A DNA stretch of 64,000 nt. Origin: CAZLRH01 sp964562015 (GTDB lineage: Bacteria > Verrucomicrobiota > Verrucomicrobiia > Opitutales > JABDGR01). Below, piece by piece: positions 47,036 through 56,294 of the stretch. A model generated the notes under the pieces. That model was not told where the DNA came from and did not search any database. It saw nothing but the letters and a program-made list of their open reading frames with translations. The translations under genes and the position numbers were made by a program. The stretch is taken from NCBI GenBank assembly GCA_964562015.1, contig CAZLRH010000001.1:62001-126000 (forward strand), in the 5' to 3' direction. Positions within the stretch are counted from its first letter, which is position 1, and the number at the start of each line of letters is the position of its first letter.

Positions 47036-47365
47036 TCAAACGCCCGCACTTGCTTTGCTGGGCCGCCCACCCTTTGTGCCATTGCGACGGGCCGCCGCGC
47101 GTTTGCGGCGCGTACGAGCCAAGCCGCCCAGCCGGCCCAACGACACCGCGCCGTGGTGGCGCGGCAAAGGCGGCATCTCGCCATCCTCGCGGTAAACTTT
47201 GAGCGCCAGGGACAGGGCCGATTGAATTTCACGCGCAGCCTGCTCGCGGGTTTCACCATGCGCCATGATGCCGGGCATTTCCAGCACTTGGGCGATGTAG
47301 CATTCATCGCCCGGTTCCGGGCTGTACCAAATGCGCACTTCGTAGTCTTGTGAAGAGGGATTCAT
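47036..47365 (-). CDS. hicB: HicB-family antitoxin with basic C-terminal tail
   Basis: A 109-residue HicB. The N-terminal half (YEVRIWYSPEPGDECYIAQVLEMPGIMAHGETREQAAREI) is the partial RNase-H-like HicB fold. The tail from about residue 70 is basic with GRLGGLARTRRKRAAARRN and GTKGGRPSK, resembling small DNA-binding or nucleoid-type tails instead of the usual helix-turn-helix. The start overlaps the hicA stop (ATGA), so the order is hicA then hicB, as in many hic loci. It neutralises HicA and may autoregulate. Confidence 0.85.
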   Translation of the reverse strand: MNPSSQDYEVRIWYSPEPGDECYIAQVLEMPGIMAHGETREQAAREIQSALSLALKVYREDGEMPPLPRHHGAVSLGRLGGLARTRRKRAAARRNGTKGGRPSKASAGV

Positions 47366-47604
47366 GTTTTGAGATTTTTGAGGATTTGGCGTACTTGCCG
47401 CACTTGATAAGCCTTGGCCTTGCCGTCGGCGCTTTGCAGGTTAATCAAGTCGGTCCCGGGTTTTTTGAAAAGGCAGTGACTGCCACCGCTGGTGCGTTTG
47501 GCGAAGCCGAAACGTTCGAGCAGATGGCAAAGATCTTCATAGCGAAGGTTGGCATCGCTGCGCCCGTCGAGTACTTGCTCCAGGGTCTTTTTCCAGTTAC
47601 CCAT
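47362..47604 (-). CDS. hicA: HicA-family mRNA interferase toxin
   Basis: An 80-residue toxin of the HicA dsRBD-like fold. The catalytic histidine is H43 in TSGGSHCLFKKPG. The helix LCHLLERFGFAKR precedes it and the C-terminal helix VRQVRQILKNL follows. It cuts mRNA and is blocked by HicB. It has an N-terminal extension of about 18 residues compared with the shortest HicA proteins. The pair lies alone between the MDR gene and argH. Confidence 0.88.
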   Translation of the reverse strand: MGNWKKTLEQVLDGRSDANLRYEDLCHLLERFGFAKRTSGGSHCLFKKPGTDLINLQSADGKAKAYQVRQVRQILKNLKT

Positions 47605-47731
47605 TAACCATCATTAAAACCCAACCGCTTGGATTTGCAACCCTTTATTCGCGGCGTATGGCCGAAGCTTCCAAAAACGAATAGAATTCTTTTCTTCCCC
47701 CCCGCGCCACTCGCGCGTAAAACTCTCCCCC

Positions 47732-49182
<1,451 letters not shown>

Positions 49183-49183
<1 letters not shown>

Positions 49184-49338
49184 ACCGCGGAGCACGCAGA
49201 GCGCGCCGCGGCAATCAAAAGAGATTATCCACAGATTACACTAATTAACAAGTATTATTTTAAATCAGCGTAAATCTGCATCATCTGCGGTTGCTCCGCC
49301 TCTTTCTTCTCTCTGCGCTCTCTGCGTCCTCTGCGGTG
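49183..49338. repeat. Two nested inverted 9-nt-unit repeats between argH and trmB
   Basis: The outer pair is at 49183-49204 and 49308-49338: three right-arm units CTCTGCGCT, CTCTGCGTC and CTCTGCGGT face ACCGCGGAGCACGCAGAG. The inner pair is at 49222-49250 (GATTATCCA and CAGATTACA-like units) and 49260-49291 (AAATCAGCG, TAAATCTGC and ATCATCTGC units). Both unit sets have a 9-nt period but different sequence. The right outer arm runs into the GTG start codon of trmB. Confidence 0.8.
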
Positions 49339-49938
49339 AAAAAAATCCCTTCGCTTCCCCCGCCCGCTATCCTCGCGGAGTGGTCCGTCCGCGAAGCCGC
49401 CTTGGTGGCCGCGTGCGCTGAATTCTTCCCGACTCCGGTTTCCCTCGTGCTCGAACTCGGCTGCGGGCACGGCCATTTTCTCACCGCTTACGCGCAGGCG
49501 CACCCGCACACGCGCTGCTTCGGGGTGGACCGCGCGACCAAGCGCATCGCCCGCTCCGTCCGCAAACAATCCCGCCACAATCTCGGCAACGTCGCCTTTA
49601 TCAAAGCCGATGCGGCCGAAACACTGGCCGCGCTGCCTATGCATGTCCGCCTCCAGGGAATTTTTATTCTCTTTCCCGATCCCTGGCCCAAAAAGCGCCA
49701 TCACGTCCGCCGCCTGCTGCAGCCGGAGCTGCTCGACGCCCTGGCCGCCCGCGCGGAACCCGGTGTGTGGCTCGCACATCGGACGGACCACGCGGATTTT
49801 TTTGCGTGGGCCAAAACCAATCTTGCCGCGCATCCGCAGTGGCGGCTCGCGCCGGAACTGCCCTGGCCCTTCGAGCACTCCACCGTCTTTCAGGAATTGC
49901 ACGACACCCATCATTCGCTGATGGCCGTGCGGCGGTGA
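49336..49938 (+). CDS. trmB: tRNA (guanine-N7)-methyltransferase
   Basis: TrmB makes m7G46 in tRNA variable loops. The SAM site is LVLELGCGHGHFLTAYA, then FGVDRATKRIARS. The family signature is FPDPWPKKRHHVRRLLQPELL, followed by the C-terminal PFEHSTVFQELH. The start is taken as GTG 49336, giving 200 residues. A TTG at 49291 would add 15 residues translated from the repeat arm (LRLFLLSALSASSA), which is not expected. The repeat therefore supplies the start region, and the real start needs confirmation. Confidence 0.93.
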   Translation: MKKIPSLPPPAILAEWSVREAALVAACAEFFPTPVSLVLELGCGHGHFLTAYAQAHPHTRCFGVDRATKRIARSVRKQSRHNLGNVAFIKADAAETLAALPMHVRLQGIFILFPDPWPKKRHHVRRLLQPELLDALAARAEPGVWLAHRTDHADFFAWAKTNLAAHPQWRLAPELPWPFEHSTVFQELHDTHHSLMAVRR

Positions 49939-49940
49939 AA

Positions 49941-50498
49941 TTACTTCACTATTTCACCGACATTCACCTCCACGTCGGGAAATGCCAGCAGCCGCACCTG
50001 CGCGCCCGCGCGCACCGTCGTGTTCGAACCATAGCCGGAAAAATGCGGCTCGCGATAAACCTCCAGCGTCTTATCGAGGAGATTGACGATCCAAACCTCG
50101 CGAATGCCGGCGCGCCCGTAAGCCGCCAATTTTTCCCCGCGATCAAAAGCCAGCGAGGTGTCGGCCACTTCTATCAGGAGGAAGACGTCCTCAGGTGTGG
50201 GATGGCGATTCGAATAAAAATCAGGTGCAGGCTTGGCTAAAAGAAGATCGGGCTGCGGCTCCGAATGGTCGTCCAAATGCACCGGATTTTGCGAAGTGAC
50301 AATCCAGCGACCCTTCGCCAGATAGGTAAAAAAATGAATCAGGCGGTTAACTTCGCCGCCATGGAGAGGGCCAATGGGAGACATGTCAATGATCTGCCCA
50401 TCCAGCAATTCCACCCGCGCGTCCGGCTTGAGGACGCCGGTCTCGGCCATGCGGTAATACTCCTCGACTGAAAAACGATGCGGTGCCAGTACGGGCAT
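49941..50498 (-). CDS. Uma2-family (DUF820) putative PD-(D/E)XK nuclease
   Basis: A 185-residue protein with the Uma2 pattern: FSVEEYYRMAETGVLKPDARVELLDGQIIDMSP, then PDLLLAKP, LLIEVADTSLAFDRGEKLAAYGRAGIREVWIVN, and strands at the end. The D-xn-E-V core is that of the PD-(D/E)XK fold. Uma2 proteins are multiplied in cyanobacteria, planctomycetes and related phyla and have no defined role. Its stop is 2 bp from the trmB stop, in a convergent arrangement. Confidence 0.9.
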   Translation of the reverse strand: MPVLAPHRFSVEEYYRMAETGVLKPDARVELLDGQIIDMSPIGPLHGGEVNRLIHFFTYLAKGRWIVTSQNPVHLDDHSEPQPDLLLAKPAPDFYSNRHPTPEDVFLLIEVADTSLAFDRGEKLAAYGRAGIREVWIVNLLDKTLEVYREPHFSGYGSNTTVRAGAQVRLLAFPDVEVNVGEIVK

Positions 50499-50539
50499 CC
50501 GTGAAATCTAGGAAATAATGCTCCTCCTATCAATGCTAA

Positions 50540-50730
50540 CTTTCCATTCCGGGATTGACGAATCCTCCCGCCGCCGCCAACGTTTCATCTTCCTTTGATG
50601 AACCTGTATCACCCCAGCCGTCCGTCTGCGGTCAAGGCCCGTCTCGCCGTCATGGCGAAGGCGTGGGCTGCGCACACCCACAGCTGGACCGGGTTCTGAG
50701 GATTTTTAGAAATTTCCATTTCCTCCTAAG
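50540..50730 (+). promoter_or_regulatory. Structured 5' leader candidate upstream of the EamA gene
   Basis: The 314-bp spacer between Uma2 (minus) and EamA (plus) has no gene. On the plus strand it contains several complementary GC segments, for example CGCCGTCATGGCG (50647-50659) and CTGCG...CGCAC stretches, and ends in an intrinsic terminator. A terminator with no plus-strand gene before it implies a transcribed leader. The fold does not match a riboswitch class I know. This is inference. Confidence 0.35.
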
Positions 50731-50761
50731 CCCGTCGAGCATTGTGCCGGCGGGTTTTTTT
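50731..50761 (+). terminator. Intrinsic terminator/attenuator before the EamA gene
   Basis: CCCGTCG at 50731-50737 pairs with CGGCGGG at 50748-50754, a 7-bp stem with one G-T pair and a 10-nt loop. Seven T residues follow at 50755-50761. The ATG of the transporter is 52 bases downstream. The position fits transcription attenuation. Confidence 0.7.
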
Positions 50762-50812
50762 CTTCCGCCGCTTTTGTTCACGGGTGTCCGAGGCCAGCCC
50801 AACCTCCCGGCC

Positions 50813-51757
50813 ATGAACACCACCACCGAACTGCCACCCCCGCCCCGCGGGAAAGTCATCACCGCGTTTGCGGCGGTCTATATCTTGTGGGGCTCGACGT
50901 ACCTCGCCATCCGCCTCGGCGTGGCGACAATGCCGCCGTTTCTGATGGCCGGCACGCGCTTTCTGCTGGCCGGCAGTTTGATGATGGGTTGGCTTTGGTT
51001 TCGCGGCCATCGCCTGCCCTCCCTGCTCCAGTGGAAAAACGCCGCCATCACCGGCACGATCATGCTGCTCGGCGGCAACGGCATGGTTTGCTGGGCCGAA
51101 CAAACCGTCAATTCCAGCCTCGCCGCGCTCATCATCGCCGCGTCGCCCATCTGGTTTGCGGTTTTCGACAGCCTGCGGCCCGGCGGTTCGCGTCCGAAAA
51201 CTTCCACGGTGCTGGGGTTGATCGTCGGCTTTTCCGGCGTGGTCATCCTCGTGCTCGGTGCGCCCAGCCATGGCGCGGGCCCCGGCTCGACCTCGCTCGC
51301 GGGAGTTTTGGCCCTCGTGGTCGCCTGCGCGATGTGGGCGGGCGGCTCGATCTATAGTAAATATTATAGCGTGCCCGTTTCACCCTGGATGGCCACCGGC
51401 GCGCAAATGCTCTGTGGGGGCGTGGCCAACTCCCTCGTGTCGGTCGTCCGCGGTGATTTGGCGACCTTTCACTTCGCGCAAGTGTCGGCCTCCTCCTTCG
51501 GTGCTTTTATCTACCTAATAATCTTCGGCTCGATTATCGGGTTTGGGGCTTATGTGTGGCTGCTGGAGCATTGCGCGGCGGCGAAGGTCGCCACTTATGC
51601 CTACGTCAACCCCGTCATCGCCACCCTGCTCGGCGGGCTGGTCTTGCACGAGCCATTGACGCCCATCATCGGGCTGGCCGCAGTTGTCATCCTGGGCGGC
51701 GTCTTAATCGTCCAATGGCCCCGCTGGGAAAAGGCCAAAACCGCCTCATCAAGGTAG
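50813..51757 (+). CDS. EamA/DMT-family transporter
   Basis: ATG 50813 (MNTTTELPPPP) starts a 314-residue protein with ten TM segments in two EamA repeats. YILWGSTYLAIRLGV opens repeat one, and GAYVWLLEHCAAAKVATYAYVNPVIATLLGGLVL is the signature near the end of repeat two. These are metabolite or drug exporters of the RhaT/YdcZ-like superfamily. A longer frame from 50555 would cover the leader and has no support. The stop codon lies in a 13-nt remnant shared with the rsmA repeat. Confidence 0.9.
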   Translation: MNTTTELPPPPRGKVITAFAAVYILWGSTYLAIRLGVATMPPFLMAGTRFLLAGSLMMGWLWFRGHRLPSLLQWKNAAITGTIMLLGGNGMVCWAEQTVNSSLAALIIAASPIWFAVFDSLRPGGSRPKTSTVLGLIVGFSGVVILVLGAPSHGAGPGSTSLAGVLALVVACAMWAGGSIYSKYYSVPVSPWMATGAQMLCGGVANSLVSVVRGDLATFHFAQVSASSFGAFIYLIIFGSIIGFGAYVWLLEHCAAAKVATYAYVNPVIATLLGGLVLHEPLTPIIGLAAVVILGGVLIVQWPRWEKAKTASSR

Positions 51758-51773
51758 GGACGCCGCCACCGGT

Positions 51774-51989
51774 CTAGCTCAACCACACCATCATCCCAGC
51801 CTGTGCCAGCAAAAAGACCCCCAAAGCCACATAGGCCAGCCAGACAAAGGCGTCCTGCCGCATCCGCCGCTCCGGGACGGTCGCCTTGGGTGTCCGACCC
51901 AGGCCCGGCCGGGGCGTCGCCGCGCCACCCCGGCGGGGACGCTTGTTCCATTCGCCGAGTTTGTTGGTCAGGTTGAGCTCACTATCCAT
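51774..51989 (-). CDS. Small C-terminal-TM protein
   Basis: A 71-residue frame from ATG 51989 (MDSELNLTNKLGEWNKRP). A GTG nine codons earlier is possible. A basic, Pro/Arg-rich middle is followed by a TM helix (FVWLAYVALGVFLLAQAGMMVWLS) at the end. It lies between EamA and atpB on the opposite strand. No family was recognised; it may be a small envelope protein. Its spacer to atpB (51990-52135) should hold the atp promoter. Confidence 0.5.
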   Translation of the reverse strand: MDSELNLTNKLGEWNKRPRRGGAATPRPGLGRTPKATVPERRMRQDAFVWLAYVALGVFLLAQAGMMVWLS

Positions 51990-52135
51990 GCGCGGGCCAG
52001 CTTGGCGGGTGGACACCCGGCTGGCGAGGCAAACCTGCCCATCCTATCAGTTACGCTAATGTAAAAAGCAAAAGGCTATAAATTTACCTATTCGCGCGAA
52101 AACCGGGTTGACGGCCCGCGAACCTTCCCGCAAAC

Positions 52136-53119
52136 ATGTCCGTTCCTCCCTTCCCGCGCACCCCGCACGGGAAGCAGTCAGGTATTTGCTTGTTACCCAT
52201 GTCCATGCCTTCGCTCGCGCTATTGCGCCGCAAGCCGCTCTTGGCTGCTCCCGCCGCCTGGCTGGTGGCGCTGGCGTCAGCCCATGCCCAGAACCCGGAT
52301 AGCTTTGTCAGTCCCGTCGCCCACGAGCTTTTTAATATTGGCGGCATTTTTCCGGTGACCAATGCGATGGTCACGACCTGGTTCTTTTCCCTTGTGATCG
52401 TGCTTTTGATTCGCTGGGCGGTGGGCCGGCCCAAATTGATTCCCTCCCGTGGGCAGACCGTGGTGGAAACCATGCTCGAGAGCCTGCGCGAAATCATGGA
52501 ATTGATTGTCGGACCGCACATGATCAAGCAGACCTTTCCGCTGCTGATCAGCCTGTTCATGTTCATCCTTATCATGAACTGGAGCGGATTGCTGCCCGGG
52601 GTTGGCACCTTCGGCCTGATGGAGAAGGAGCCCGATGGTCATCCCACGCTGCTGTATTTCTTTCGCCCGGCCAATTCCGACTTGAACACCACCCTGGCCT
52701 TGGCGCTCATCTACTTCGTCGCTTGGATTTACTTCGTCCTGCGCTATGCCGGCATAAAGACGCTTTTGTACGACATTTTCGGCAATAAGGCCGACCGCAA
52801 GGACGTGCATATCGCGCTTTATCTCGCCCTTTGCCCCCTGTTTTTCGTCGTCGGCTTTGTCGAAATCATCTCCATCATGTCGCGGCTGCTGTCCCTGCCT
52901 TTCCGGCTTTACGGCAACGTTTTCGGCGGGGAAAATCTGCTCAACAGCATTTACAATATTTTCCCGTTCGTGATGCCGGTGCCGTTCATCGGACTCGAAA
53001 TGCTGGTGGGCCTGGTCCAAGCCTTTGTTTTCACCGTCCTCGTGGCCGTCTACATCGGCCTGATTTGCAATCACGACAGCGGCGAAGGCCACGGCGCCGA
53101 CGCCCACGAGTCCCACTGA
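52136..53119 (+). CDS. atpB: F1Fo ATP synthase subunit a
   Basis: Subunit a forms the proton half-channels at the c-ring. The 327 residues begin with about 50 residues including a hydrophobic signal-like stretch (LLAAPAAWLVALASAHA), then five TMs. The essential arginine is in SLPFRLYGNVFGGENLL, and the last TM has VGLVQAFVFTVLVAVYIGL. An ATG at 52199 (MSMPSLALL) is an alternative start. It is the first gene of atpBEFHAGDC. No atpI-like gene was found just upstream. Confidence 0.96.
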   Translation: MSVPPFPRTPHGKQSGICLLPMSMPSLALLRRKPLLAAPAAWLVALASAHAQNPDSFVSPVAHELFNIGGIFPVTNAMVTTWFFSLVIVLLIRWAVGRPKLIPSRGQTVVETMLESLREIMELIVGPHMIKQTFPLLISLFMFILIMNWSGLLPGVGTFGLMEKEPDGHPTLLYFFRPANSDLNTTLALALIYFVAWIYFVLRYAGIKTLLYDIFGNKADRKDVHIALYLALCPLFFVVGFVEIISIMSRLLSLPFRLYGNVFGGENLLNSIYNIFPFVMPVPFIGLEMLVGLVQAFVFTVLVAVYIGLICNHDSGEGHGADAHESH

Positions 53120-53185
53120 TTCAACCTTTTGCCGTCCGGGACCATGTTCAATCGTGGACGGATGGCGGCAACAAACCAAAATCAT

Positions 53186-53461
53186 ATGACAAACGAAATC
53201 CTCCACCTCGCCGGCCAACTGCCGGTCTTGCTCGCGGCTGCCGAAGCTCCCACCGAAGCCGCAGTGCCGCTGTACCTCGCCTTCAAGGGCGGTCTCGCCT
53301 GCTTGGGCGCGGCCCTCGGTGTGGGTTTTGTCGGCAATAAGGCCGTTGAGGCCGTTGGCCGCAATCCCGCCGCCTTCGGTAAGATCCTCGTCATCGGCAT
53401 TCTCGGCATGGCGTTCGCCGAAGCCGTGGCCTTCTACGGCCTCCTGATCCCGCAGAAATAA
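53186..53461 (+). CDS. atpE: F1Fo ATP synthase subunit c
   Basis: ATG 53186 (MTNEILHLAGQ) gives 91 residues. Two TM helices flank the polar loop GNKAVEAVGRNPAAF. The ion-binding carboxylate is E79 in GMAFAEAVAFYGLL. The residues around it lack the extra polar ligands of sodium-type c subunits, so proton coupling is likely. An N-terminal extension of about 20 residues precedes the first helix. A hairpin follows the gene. Confidence 0.96.
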   Translation: MTNEILHLAGQLPVLLAAAEAPTEAAVPLYLAFKGGLACLGAALGVGFVGNKAVEAVGRNPAAFGKILVIGILGMAFAEAVAFYGLLIPQK

Positions 53462-53484
53462 CGCTGTTTCCGCGGTTTGCGTTG

Positions 53485-53515
53485 CCGCTGTCGGGCTTAA
53501 AAAACCCGGCGGCGG
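53485..53515 (+). promoter_or_regulatory. RNA hairpin between atpE and atpF
   Basis: CCGCTGTCGGG (53485-53495) can pair with CCCGGCGGCGG (53505-53515) over 11 bp with two G-T pairs and a 9-nt A-rich loop. It has no T-run directly after it. Its position behind atpE, the subunit needed in many copies, suggests mRNA stabilisation or partial termination. Confidence 0.6.
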
Positions 53516-53554
53516 CGGCCTCCGTTTCCATACCTTAATTTTTTTCTTTTCGCC

Positions 53555-54124
53555 ATGGATCATTCCTTTCTATTCCTTGCCGCCGATGCCGCTGCGCCGT
53601 CAGGTCCGGCCCTGCACTTCATCCAGCAGATTTTCGGCCCGTTCGGCGTCAAACCGGTTTACCTCCTGGCGCAAATTGTCAATTTCGGCATCGTCGCCGT
53701 CATTATTTACCAGTTTGGCCTCAAAGGCGTCCTCGCCACCGTGGACGAACGCAATAAGAAGATCGCCGAGGGCCTGCAGTATGCCGACGACATGAAGAAG
53801 AAGCTCGCCGACGCCCAGGTCCAGCATGCCGAGGCCCTCAAGCAAGCCGGCCTCGAAGCCCAGAAGATCATCGCCGAAGCCCGCGAATCCGGCAAGGCCA
53901 TCGTCGAAAAAGCCTCGCAAGACGCCGTCAAGCAGGCCGAGGAAATCATCAAGAAAGGCCACTCCGCCAACGTCATCGAGCGCCAGCAAATGCTCGCCGA
54001 CTTGCGCCGCGAAGTCGCCGACCTCGTCATCGCCACCACTTCCCGCGTGCTGGATCGCGACCTGACCGCGGAGGAGCGCACCCGCTTCAACGCCGGCGCC
54101 GCCAAAGACCTTTCCAAAAATTAA
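53555..54124 (+). CDS. atpF: F1Fo ATP synthase subunit b
   Basis: A 189-residue stator subunit. A single TM lies at about 38-57 (YLLAQIVNFGIVAVIIYQFGL), followed by a long charged amphipathic helix to about 170 (VDERNKKIAEGLQYADDMKKKLADAQVQHAEALKQ) and a C-terminal delta-binding part. The N-terminal outside segment of about 35 residues is longer than in E. coli. It connects Fo to F1 through subunit delta. Confidence 0.95.
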   Translation: MDHSFLFLAADAAAPSGPALHFIQQIFGPFGVKPVYLLAQIVNFGIVAVIIYQFGLKGVLATVDERNKKIAEGLQYADDMKKKLADAQVQHAEALKQAGLEAQKIIAEARESGKAIVEKASQDAVKQAEEIIKKGHSANVIERQQMLADLRREVADLVIATTSRVLDRDLTAEERTRFNAGAAKDLSKN

Positions 54125-54125
54125 G

Positions 54126-54222
54126 CATGCAGAATGTAGAATTGAAAGCACGGCCTTCGGTTCCACACGGTCATCCCACCTCTGCTCTCTTCCTTCTGCA
54201 TTCTTAATTCTGCCTTCTGCAT
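54126..54222. repeat. Opposed heptad repeat arms between atpF and atpH
   Basis: The left arm at 54126-54148 has ATGCAGA and AGAATGT-type heptads. The right arm at 54192-54222 repeats TTCTGCA, TTCTTAA, TTCTGCC and TTCTGCA. The arms are antiparallel and partly complementary, with a loop of about 43 bases. The right arm ends 7 bases from the atpH start. The sequence type is the same as at atpD-atpC and before the SNF2 gene. Confidence 0.8.
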
Positions 54223-54229
54223 TTCCTCC

Positions 54230-54628
54230 ATGTCCCTCGCACACTCCCCCAAGGAACTGGCCAAAAAGCTCACCCGCCTCACCCTCGGCGCGGATGGGCA
54301 GATTGATCCTGCCCGGGCGGATGCCGTGCTCAAGGCCCTCGAGCCCTACAAGCCGCGCCATCGGCAGGCCATCCTCAAGGCCTACCTGCACTATTTGCAA
54401 ATCGAAGACCGCCGCAGCCGCCTCGCCGTGGAACACGCCGGGGATTTGGGCCCGGCCGAATTGGAGTCGTTGCGCGCCCAGTATTCCAAAAAATACGGCC
54501 GCACCCTGCGCCTCGAAGCCCGCACCAACCCCGCCCTCCTCGCCGGCCTGCGCCTCTCCGTCGGCGACGACATTTACGAAGCCTCCGCCGCCGGCCGCCT
54601 CGCCGCCCTCGCCACTGCGCTCAGCTAA
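54230..54628 (+). CDS. atpH: F1Fo ATP synthase subunit delta, short form
   Basis: Only 132 residues, compared with about 175-185 in most bacteria. The N-terminal helical bundle seems shortened or divergent (SPKELAKKLTRLTLGADG, then ARADAVLKALEPY). The C-terminal domain is recognisable by ARTNPALLAGLRLSVGDDIYEASAAGRLAAL. Position between atpF and atpA confirms identity. It links b to the top of the alpha3beta3 head. Confidence 0.85.
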   Translation: MSLAHSPKELAKKLTRLTLGADGQIDPARADAVLKALEPYKPRHRQAILKAYLHYLQIEDRRSRLAVEHAGDLGPAELESLRAQYSKKYGRTLRLEARTNPALLAGLRLSVGDDIYEASAAGRLAALATALS

Positions 54629-54663
54629 AATTTTATTTTCCACCCGCCCACCAACTCATAATC

Positions 54664-54718
54664 CGCACTAGAAATTAGGAACTAAACCACTAAGTACTAG
54701 AGCACTTAAACACTTTCT
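54664..54718. repeat. ACTA-type heptad array between atpH and atpA
   Basis: About seven 7-nt units with an ACTA core: CGCACTA, GAAATTA, GGAACTA, AACCACTA-like, AGTACTA and GAGCACT, then TAAACACT-like. The same array type precedes acpP (24029-24060). No strong opposing arm is evident. It ends 4-5 bases before the atpA start codon. Confidence 0.75.
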
Positions 54719-54722
54719 CCCC

Positions 54723-56288
54723 ATGTCCACCGTCCTCGAACAAATCCAACAGGAAATTGCCAAGCTCGAAACCGGCTCCACCCACCGCAACGTGGGCCGC
54801 ATCGTCACCCTCGCCGACGGCGTGGCCAAGCTCGACGGTCTCTCCGCCGTCATGTACAACGAGATGATCGAGTTTCCCGGCGGCGTGTTCGGCATCGCGC
54901 TGAATCTCGAAGCCGACGAAATCGGCGCCATCATTCTTGGCGACTACGCCCACTTGAAAGAAGGCGACGAGGGCAAGACCACCGGCCGTCTCCTTTCCGT
55001 GCCCGTAGGCAAAGCTCTCCTCGGCCGCGTGGTGGACGCCATTGGCCGCCCGATTGACGGCAAAGGCCCCATCAACACCACCGAGTCTTACCCGGTGGAG
55101 AAAATCGCGCCCGGCATCATCCCCCGCCAGTCCGTGGACCAGCCCCTGCAAACGGGCATCATGTCCGTGGACTCGATGATTCCCATCGGCCGCGGCCAGC
55201 GCGAACTCATCATCGGTGACCGCTCGACCGGCAAGACCGCCATCGCGATCGACGCCATCATCAACCAGTCCGTCATCAACAAGGAAGGCCTCGCCTCGGG
55301 CGACCCGAAATTCCGCCCGGTCTATTCCATTTACGTCGCCGTCGGCCAGAAGAATTCTAACGTCGCGCGCACCATCAAGGCCCTCGAAAAAGCCGGCGCG
55401 ATGGAGCACACCATCATCGTTTCCGCGCCCGCCGCCGACAATCCGGCCAACCAGTACCTCGCGCCCTACTCCGGCTGCGCCATGGGCGAGTGGTTCATGG
55501 AAAACGGCCAGGATGCCCTCATCGTCTATGACGACCTTTCCAAGCACGCCGTCGCCTACCGCCAGATTTCGCTCGTGCTCAAGCGCCCCTCCGGCCGCGA
55601 AGCTTATCCCGGTGACGTGTTCTATCTCCACTCCCGCCTGCTCGAGCGCGCCGCGCGCCTGAATGCCGCTGACGTCGAGAAACGCACCAACGGCAAGGTC
55701 AAAGGCTCCACCGGTTCGCTCACCGCGCTGCCCATCATTGAGACGCAGTCCGGCGACGTGTCCGCATACATTCCCACGAACGTCATTTCCATCACCGACG
55801 GCCAGATCTTCCTCGAAACGGACCTTTTCAACCAAGGCATCCGCCCCGCCATTTCCGTGGGCTTGTCGGTGTCGCGCGTCGGTTCCGCCGCGCAGATCAA
55901 GGCCTTCAAACAAGTCGCCGGCCGCATCAAGCTCGAGCTCGCCCAGTACCGCGAACTCGCCGCCTTCGCGCAATTCGGCTCCGACCTCGACGCCCGCACC
56001 AAGCAGCAACTCGAGCGCGGCGCCCGCATCGTCGAATTGTTCAAGCAGCCCGCCCTCATGCCCAAGCGCACGGAAGTGCAGGTCGTCCTCCTCTGGGCCG
56101 TGCAGAACGGCGTGTTCGACCCGATTGCCCGCGAAAAAATCGTGGCGGCGTCCACCTCGATCGAGGAATTTTTCGTCACCCGCAAGGCCGCGACCCTCAA
56201 GAAAATCGTCACCGAAGGCAAACTCTCCGACGCCCTGACCGCCGAGGTCAAAGGCGCCTGCGAAGAATGGGCCCGGTCGTTCTCCTGA
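54723..56288 (+). CDS. atpA: F1Fo ATP synthase subunit alpha
   Basis: A 521-residue alpha subunit with the full three-domain architecture. The N-terminal crown (GRIVTLADGVAKLDGLS) is followed by the nucleotide domain with P-loop GDRSTGKT near residue 170. Most alpha subunits read GDRQTGKT, so the Q-to-S change is notable. The alpha-specific ATP-synthase signature (PAISVGLSVSRVGSAAQ) is present in the later part. It binds noncatalytic nucleotide and pairs with beta. Confidence 0.97.
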   Translation: MSTVLEQIQQEIAKLETGSTHRNVGRIVTLADGVAKLDGLSAVMYNEMIEFPGGVFGIALNLEADEIGAIILGDYAHLKEGDEGKTTGRLLSVPVGKALLGRVVDAIGRPIDGKGPINTTESYPVEKIAPGIIPRQSVDQPLQTGIMSVDSMIPIGRGQRELIIGDRSTGKTAIAIDAIINQSVINKEGLASGDPKFRPVYSIYVAVGQKNSNVARTIKALEKAGAMEHTIIVSAPAADNPANQYLAPYSGCAMGEWFMENGQDALIVYDDLSKHAVAYRQISLVLKRPSGREAYPGDVFYLHSRLLERAARLNAADVEKRTNGKVKGSTGSLTALPIIETQSGDVSAYIPTNVISITDGQIFLETDLFNQGIRPAISVGLSVSRVGSAAQIKAFKQVAGRIKLELAQYRELAAFAQFGSDLDARTKQQLERGARIVELFKQPALMPKRTEVQVVLLWAVQNGVFDPIAREKIVAASTSIEEFFVTRKAATLKKIVTEGKLSDALTAEVKGACEEWARSFS

Positions 56289-56294
56289 GGCTAA

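Noticed and set aside
52277..53563. Antisense frame of 428 codons across atpB-atpE
   Set aside because: The sense strand encodes clear ATP synthase subunits; the antisense product is Gln/His/Arg-rich without motifs.
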